Assembly: GCA_937957985.1 (NCBI GenBank)
Contig: CALGOH010000235.1
Coordinates: 1-8,735 of the forward strand
Origin: an uncultured Verrucomicrobiae bacterium
Lineage (GTDB): Bacteria; Verrucomicrobiota; Verrucomicrobiia; Verrucomicrobiales; Akkermansiaceae
Reading direction: 5' to 3'
Length of the DNA: 8,735 bases
The position numbers and the translations under genes were made by a program. The first letter of the stretch is position 1, and each line of letters opens with the position of its first letter. Positions 6,556 to 8,735 of the stretch are shown piece after piece. The notes beneath the pieces are model-generated. The model did no database searches. It saw only the letters and a program-made list of their open reading frames with translations, and was not told the DNA's origin.

Positions 6556-7581
6556 TTATGGTGCCGCGGGTTCCTCGGCCTTCACCCGCACGAAGACCTT
6601 GCCGCCGGCCGGCGGCGAGAGCAGCTCGACGACTACCGTCTGCACGCCATTGCCATCGGGCGCGCCAGCCTGCTCGTTTACCTGCGCCGGTTCGAGCCCC
6701 CAATCCTGAAGATCGGTGGAAAGCCAGACCGTGTAGGTGAGTCCGCTGTCGGCGAGGCGGGTGTAGCTGAAGATGCCGTCGCTTTCGAGGCTGCTAATGT
6801 CGGCGATCGGATTGACCGAGGCACCGCTGGTCGGGTTGAGGCCGAAGGCGAACTCGTCGAAGTTGGTGAGGCCGTCGCCATCGTCGTCGTCGTCCCTGCC
6901 GCCGACAAGGTTGTAGCCCGAGGGTCCCGCCCATTCGTCGTAGGGATCGGCGCCCGGGGTCTCGGTGACGATCAACTGGGCGTCGGTCGAGTTGGCGGTC
7001 CATCCTCCGGCTGAACTCCCGAAGCGCGAAGTCCGGAAACTGCCGCCCAAGGTCAGCGGATCGGTCTTGAGGCCGATGAACAGGTATTCACCATCCACCC
7101 AGTTGTTCCGCAGCCAAGTGGCGAAGGTGTCTTGTCCGGTCGCATCCAGCGATCGCTTGCCAACCGTGGTATTGTCACCGCCGAAGTCCGCCATCAGCAA
7201 CTGCGCCGTTGTTTCGTAATCGGAGGCGAGAATGGTCGGCGTCGCAGCCTTGCGAATGGCATAGGCGTCGATGTTGAAGTCGGTAGGAGTTCCGGCGGTC
7301 GAAATCAGAGTGACGGAAAAGTCGGCGGAGGTGATCTTGGAGGGATCGACGACACCGGTCATCTGAAAGACGAAAACCGAGTGTCCTTGGCTCGTCGAAT
7401 ATTTACCGGCATCGAGAACATCGGCTTCCGCCACGTTGCCGGTTCCGTTGTTGTTGGTGTCACGGACGCGCTTGGCATCGACATCGTCGAGCGTTACGCC
7501 AAAAACATGGGCCGTGAAGCCCGTCGCGATCGCCGTCCCAACGATGAGCGAGGCGAAGCGCTTGCGGGAGGGGATTCTCAT
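6556..7581 (-). CDS. Exported paralog 2: same head, EF-hand/TSP3-like loop and unanchored beta-rich tail
   Basis: This is a 341-residue protein. Residues 1 to about 28 form a signal peptide (MRIPSRKR, then a hydrophobic core). The next ~172 residues match paralog 1 at about 87% by eye, including the loop DTNNNGTGNVAE. The C-terminal part differs completely. It has DPYDEWAGPSGYNLVGGR, then an Asp-rich stretch at about 228-240 with DDDGDGLTNFDE, a good 12-residue calcium loop, followed by FAFGLNPTSG. This is the type of linker often seen before C-terminal beta domains in verrucomicrobial exported proteins. The tail (FSYTRLADSGLTYTVWLSTDLQDW to FVRVKAEEPAAP) has no PEP-CTERM signal or other membrane segment. 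ATG 7581 is preferred because it starts the signal peptide; in-frame ATG 7614 is possible, and the open frame reaching 7818 would cover the promoter element. It is probably first gene of an operon with paralog 1. Function is unknown. Confidence 0.9.
   Translation of the reverse strand: MRIPSRKRFASLIVGTAIATGFTAHVFGVTLDDVDAKRVRDTNNNGTGNVAEADVLDAGKYSTSQGHSVFVFQMTGVVDPSKITSADFSVTLISTAGTPTDFNIDAYAIRKAATPTILASDYETTAQLLMADFGGDNTTVGKRSLDATGQDTFATWLRNNWVDGEYLFIGLKTDPLTLGGSFRTSRFGSSAGGWTANSTDAQLIVTETPGADPYDEWAGPSGYNLVGGRDDDDDGDGLTNFDEFAFGLNPTSGASVNPIADISSLESDGIFSYTRLADSGLTYTVWLSTDLQDWGLEPAQVNEQAGAPDGNGVQTVVVELLSPPAGGKVFVRVKAEEPAAP
6976..7491. repeat. 516-bp intragenic direct repeat, copy B
   Basis: This is the partner of 5903-6418, in the same orientation. 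Differences are scattered substitutions with no gap, and many are at third codon positions, which suggests both copies stayed under protein-level selection after duplication. Confidence 0.9.
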
Positions 7582-7686
7582 GATTGTGTCAGAATGGGAT
7601 CGGTTTGCATTCATAAAGATCGGTCCGAGACGGCCATGGAGTCGGTAGAGTTTGATACAAATTCCAAGCAAATGTCTAGTTGCATT

Positions 7687-7716
7687 CCTTCCCAAAACCG
7701 GGCTTACATTTCTTCC
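7687..7716. promoter_or_regulatory. 30-bp putative operator/promoter element, copy 2
   Basis: This copy begins CCTTCCCAAA and contains CTTACATTT followed by CTTCC. It equals 2542-2571 at 25 of 30 positions, ungapped. It lies 105 bp upstream of the chosen start of paralog 2 (72 bp if ATG 7614 is used), in the same orientation relative to that minus-strand gene as copy 1 has to the minus-strand GH95-like gene. Between it and the gene a weak promoter can be drawn on the minus strand: TAGACA (7678-7673) and TATCAA (7657-7652), 15 nt apart. An upstream activator site is plausible. Confidence 0.5.
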
Positions 7717-7783
7717 CCCAAACCCAACCGGGAGCGATGCGCAAGGGAACCGTGAGCGGCCAAGGGTCGGGGCGCGAACCGCC

Positions 7784-7817
7784 TGCCGCGGAGAGACGGG
7801 GATGGCGCTCTGCGGCA
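7784..7817 (-). terminator. Hairpin just downstream of the GH95 gene
   Basis: TGCCGC (7784-7789) and AGAG (7792-7795) pair with CTCT (7808-7811) and GCGGCA (7812-7817), giving a 10-bp stem with a two-base GG bulge and a 12-nt loop. It ends 5 bp from the GH95 stop codon. No U-tract follows on the minus strand, but the position suits transcript ending or 3'-end protection. Confidence 0.45.
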
Positions 7818-7822
7818 CGGGA

Positions 7823-8685
7823 TCAATCCTTGGCCTGCAAGTCGGCGTCGAGCCGGATGGTCTCCCCGGCCTTGAGACTCACTTTTCGTCGGCGGTCTCC
7901 GTAAATCACCGCGGTTTCGCCGTCCCGGCGGGCGGCGATGGCCACCCCAGCGAGCTTTCCGTTTCGCCATTCCAGGTCCAGCGTGAATCCGCCCGCGGCA
8001 AGGATTCCCGAAATCCTGCCCTCCGCGCCCAGGCGTTCATGCCAGGCGGGCATCAGCTCGATGCGGCCGGGCACGGAAAATACCAGGGCCTCCATCAGGA
8101 CCCGCGGCAGACTCAGCGAGGCGTCGAGATTGTAGCAGAGAAGATCACGATCATGGGACGACACGAAGCCCGCGTGGAAATAGCGTCGGCGGCTGAGCCG
8201 GTCCAATTGGAGCAGCACTTCTTCCGAATCGCGAATCCGGGCCGCCATGAGCGCCAGATGGATGAGGCCGTGGCCCGACGGGGTGTCAAATGCCAGGCGC
8301 CGCGCGACCGCTTCCCTGACCGCCGGAAGCAGACGCGGGTCGGCATCGGGGCCGCGCAGTTCAAAGCCGGGGAACAGCCCGTAGAGATGCGAGCTGTGGC
8401 GGTGGTTATAGACATCCTTGAAACGCGGGGTGAGCCATTCGGCGAGGGCGCCGTCCTCGTTGACCCGGTACTCGGGCAAGCTCTCCAGGATCTTCTGCCA
8501 ACGCTCGATGTCCGTGCCCGGGGAGCCGAACTGTTTTCCCAACGAAGCGAGGACGGTGAAGGTCTCCCTGGCCACGGCGAGGTCGAAGGCGGTGTCCGAG
8601 GCGACCAGTCCGATGGGGGTGAAGTTTTCCGGTGAAATCCCCGGAGTGATGCGCAGGCGCCCATCGGGACCCTCGATGAAGTAGT
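7823..8685 (-). CDS. GH95 family glycoside hydrolase (alpha-L-fucosidase/galactosidase type), C-terminal part only
   Basis: About 287 residues are open from the point where genomic sequence begins (8685) to TGA at 7823. The start and the N-terminal two-thirds are missing. Diagnostic GH95 features in order are FIEGPDGRLRITPGISPENF near 8680-8620 (family pattern P.G.L...PS.SPEN); YRVNEDGALAEWL; HRHSSHLYGLFPG near 8405-8365, the hallmark GH95 motif; SGHGLIHLALMAARI; LLCYNLDASLSLPRVLMEAL; and a C-terminal beta domain with GRISGILAAGGFTLDLEWRNGKLAGV. GH95 enzymes are inverting exo-glycosidases of alpha-1,2-L-fucosyl or alpha-L-galactosyl residues. The active-site Asn pair would lie in the missing part. 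The usual GTGWS.AW..NLWARL motif is replaced by SGHGLIHLALMAARI, so substrate preference is uncertain. GTG 8575 is not the true start: the conserved domain continues upstream of it. Confidence 0.9.
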
Positions 8686-8735
8686 AGATCGGAAGAGCGT
8701 CGTGTAGGGAAAGAGTGTAGATCTCGGTGGTCGCC
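8686..8735. other. Illumina universal (P5/TruSeq) adapter contamination, reverse complement
   Basis: The last 50 bases start AGATCGGAAGAGCGTCGTGT and end ATCTCGGTGGTCGCC. From memory this is the exact reverse complement of the Illumina TruSeq universal adapter, short by the last 8 of 58 bases. It is a sequencing artefact, not genomic DNA. In the GH95 frame it adds the false N-terminal peptide TEIYTLSLHDALPI, which a gene caller would accept because it has no stop. Confidence 0.97.

Noticed and set aside
5813..6703. Longer start for the PEP-CTERM gene, at 6703
   Set aside because: The extra 63 residues are Arg/Gly-rich, overlap the end of paralog 2, and would put the signal peptide inside the protein.
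7652..8635. 327-codon plus-strand frame
   Set aside because: It is antisense to the GH95 fragment, which carries hallmark motifs; no recognisable domain of its own.
8576..8735. Extension of the GH95 reading frame to the right edge
   Set aside because: The part beyond 8685 is adapter sequence; only 8576-8685 is real coding sequence.

Overview
The window looks like high-GC Verrucomicrobia DNA, probably Luteolibacter/Verrucomicrobiales-like. The main clue is a PEP-CTERM tail of the type common in that group (VPEP, a Gly/Leu-rich membrane helix, then a run of Arg) on a small exported protein. Poor Shine-Dalgarno sites and a carbohydrate locus run by an AraC-family regulator with a LacI-like sensor domain fit the same picture. 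The taxon is inferred, not proven.

Layout, left to right. (1) Positions 1-2474, minus strand: a large exported GH95-like glycosidase that runs off the left edge, so its 3' end is missing. (2) Positions 2475-2608: a 134-bp divergent promoter region with a 30-bp element at 2542-2571. (3) Positions 2609-3814, plus: a XylR-like AraC-family regulator. (4) Positions 4005-5627, plus: an exported DUF2961/GH172 glycosidase with both expected catalytic glutamates. (5) Positions 5628-5812: a convergent gap with two stem-loops and a short periodic repeat. (6) Positions 5813-6514 and 6556-7581, both minus: two tandem paralogous exported proteins that share a ~172-residue head. The first ends in a PEP-CTERM anchor. 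The second ends in an EF-hand/TSP3-like calcium loop plus a beta-rich tail with no anchor. (7) Positions 7582-7822: a promoter region with a second copy of the 30-bp element at 7687-7716 (25/30 identical, ungapped), and a hairpin after the next gene. (8) Positions 7823-8685, minus: the C-terminal part of a genuine GH95 enzyme (alpha-L-fucosidase/galactosidase family). (9) Positions 8686-8735 are not genomic: they match 50 nt of the Illumina universal (P5/TruSeq) adapter in reverse complement.

The genes read as a sugar-scavenging locus. Two exported GH95-type enzymes and one GH172 enzyme would trim fucosyl/galactosyl and furanosyl sugars from a complex glycan. The regulator would sense a released sugar. 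The shared 30-bp element may tie the glycosidase/regulator pair and the surface-protein operon into one regulon. No SusC/SusD pair or transporter is visible. The substrate and the regulon are inferences. No RNA gene, CRISPR array or insertion sequence was seen, and no gene-free stretch exceeds 300 bp.
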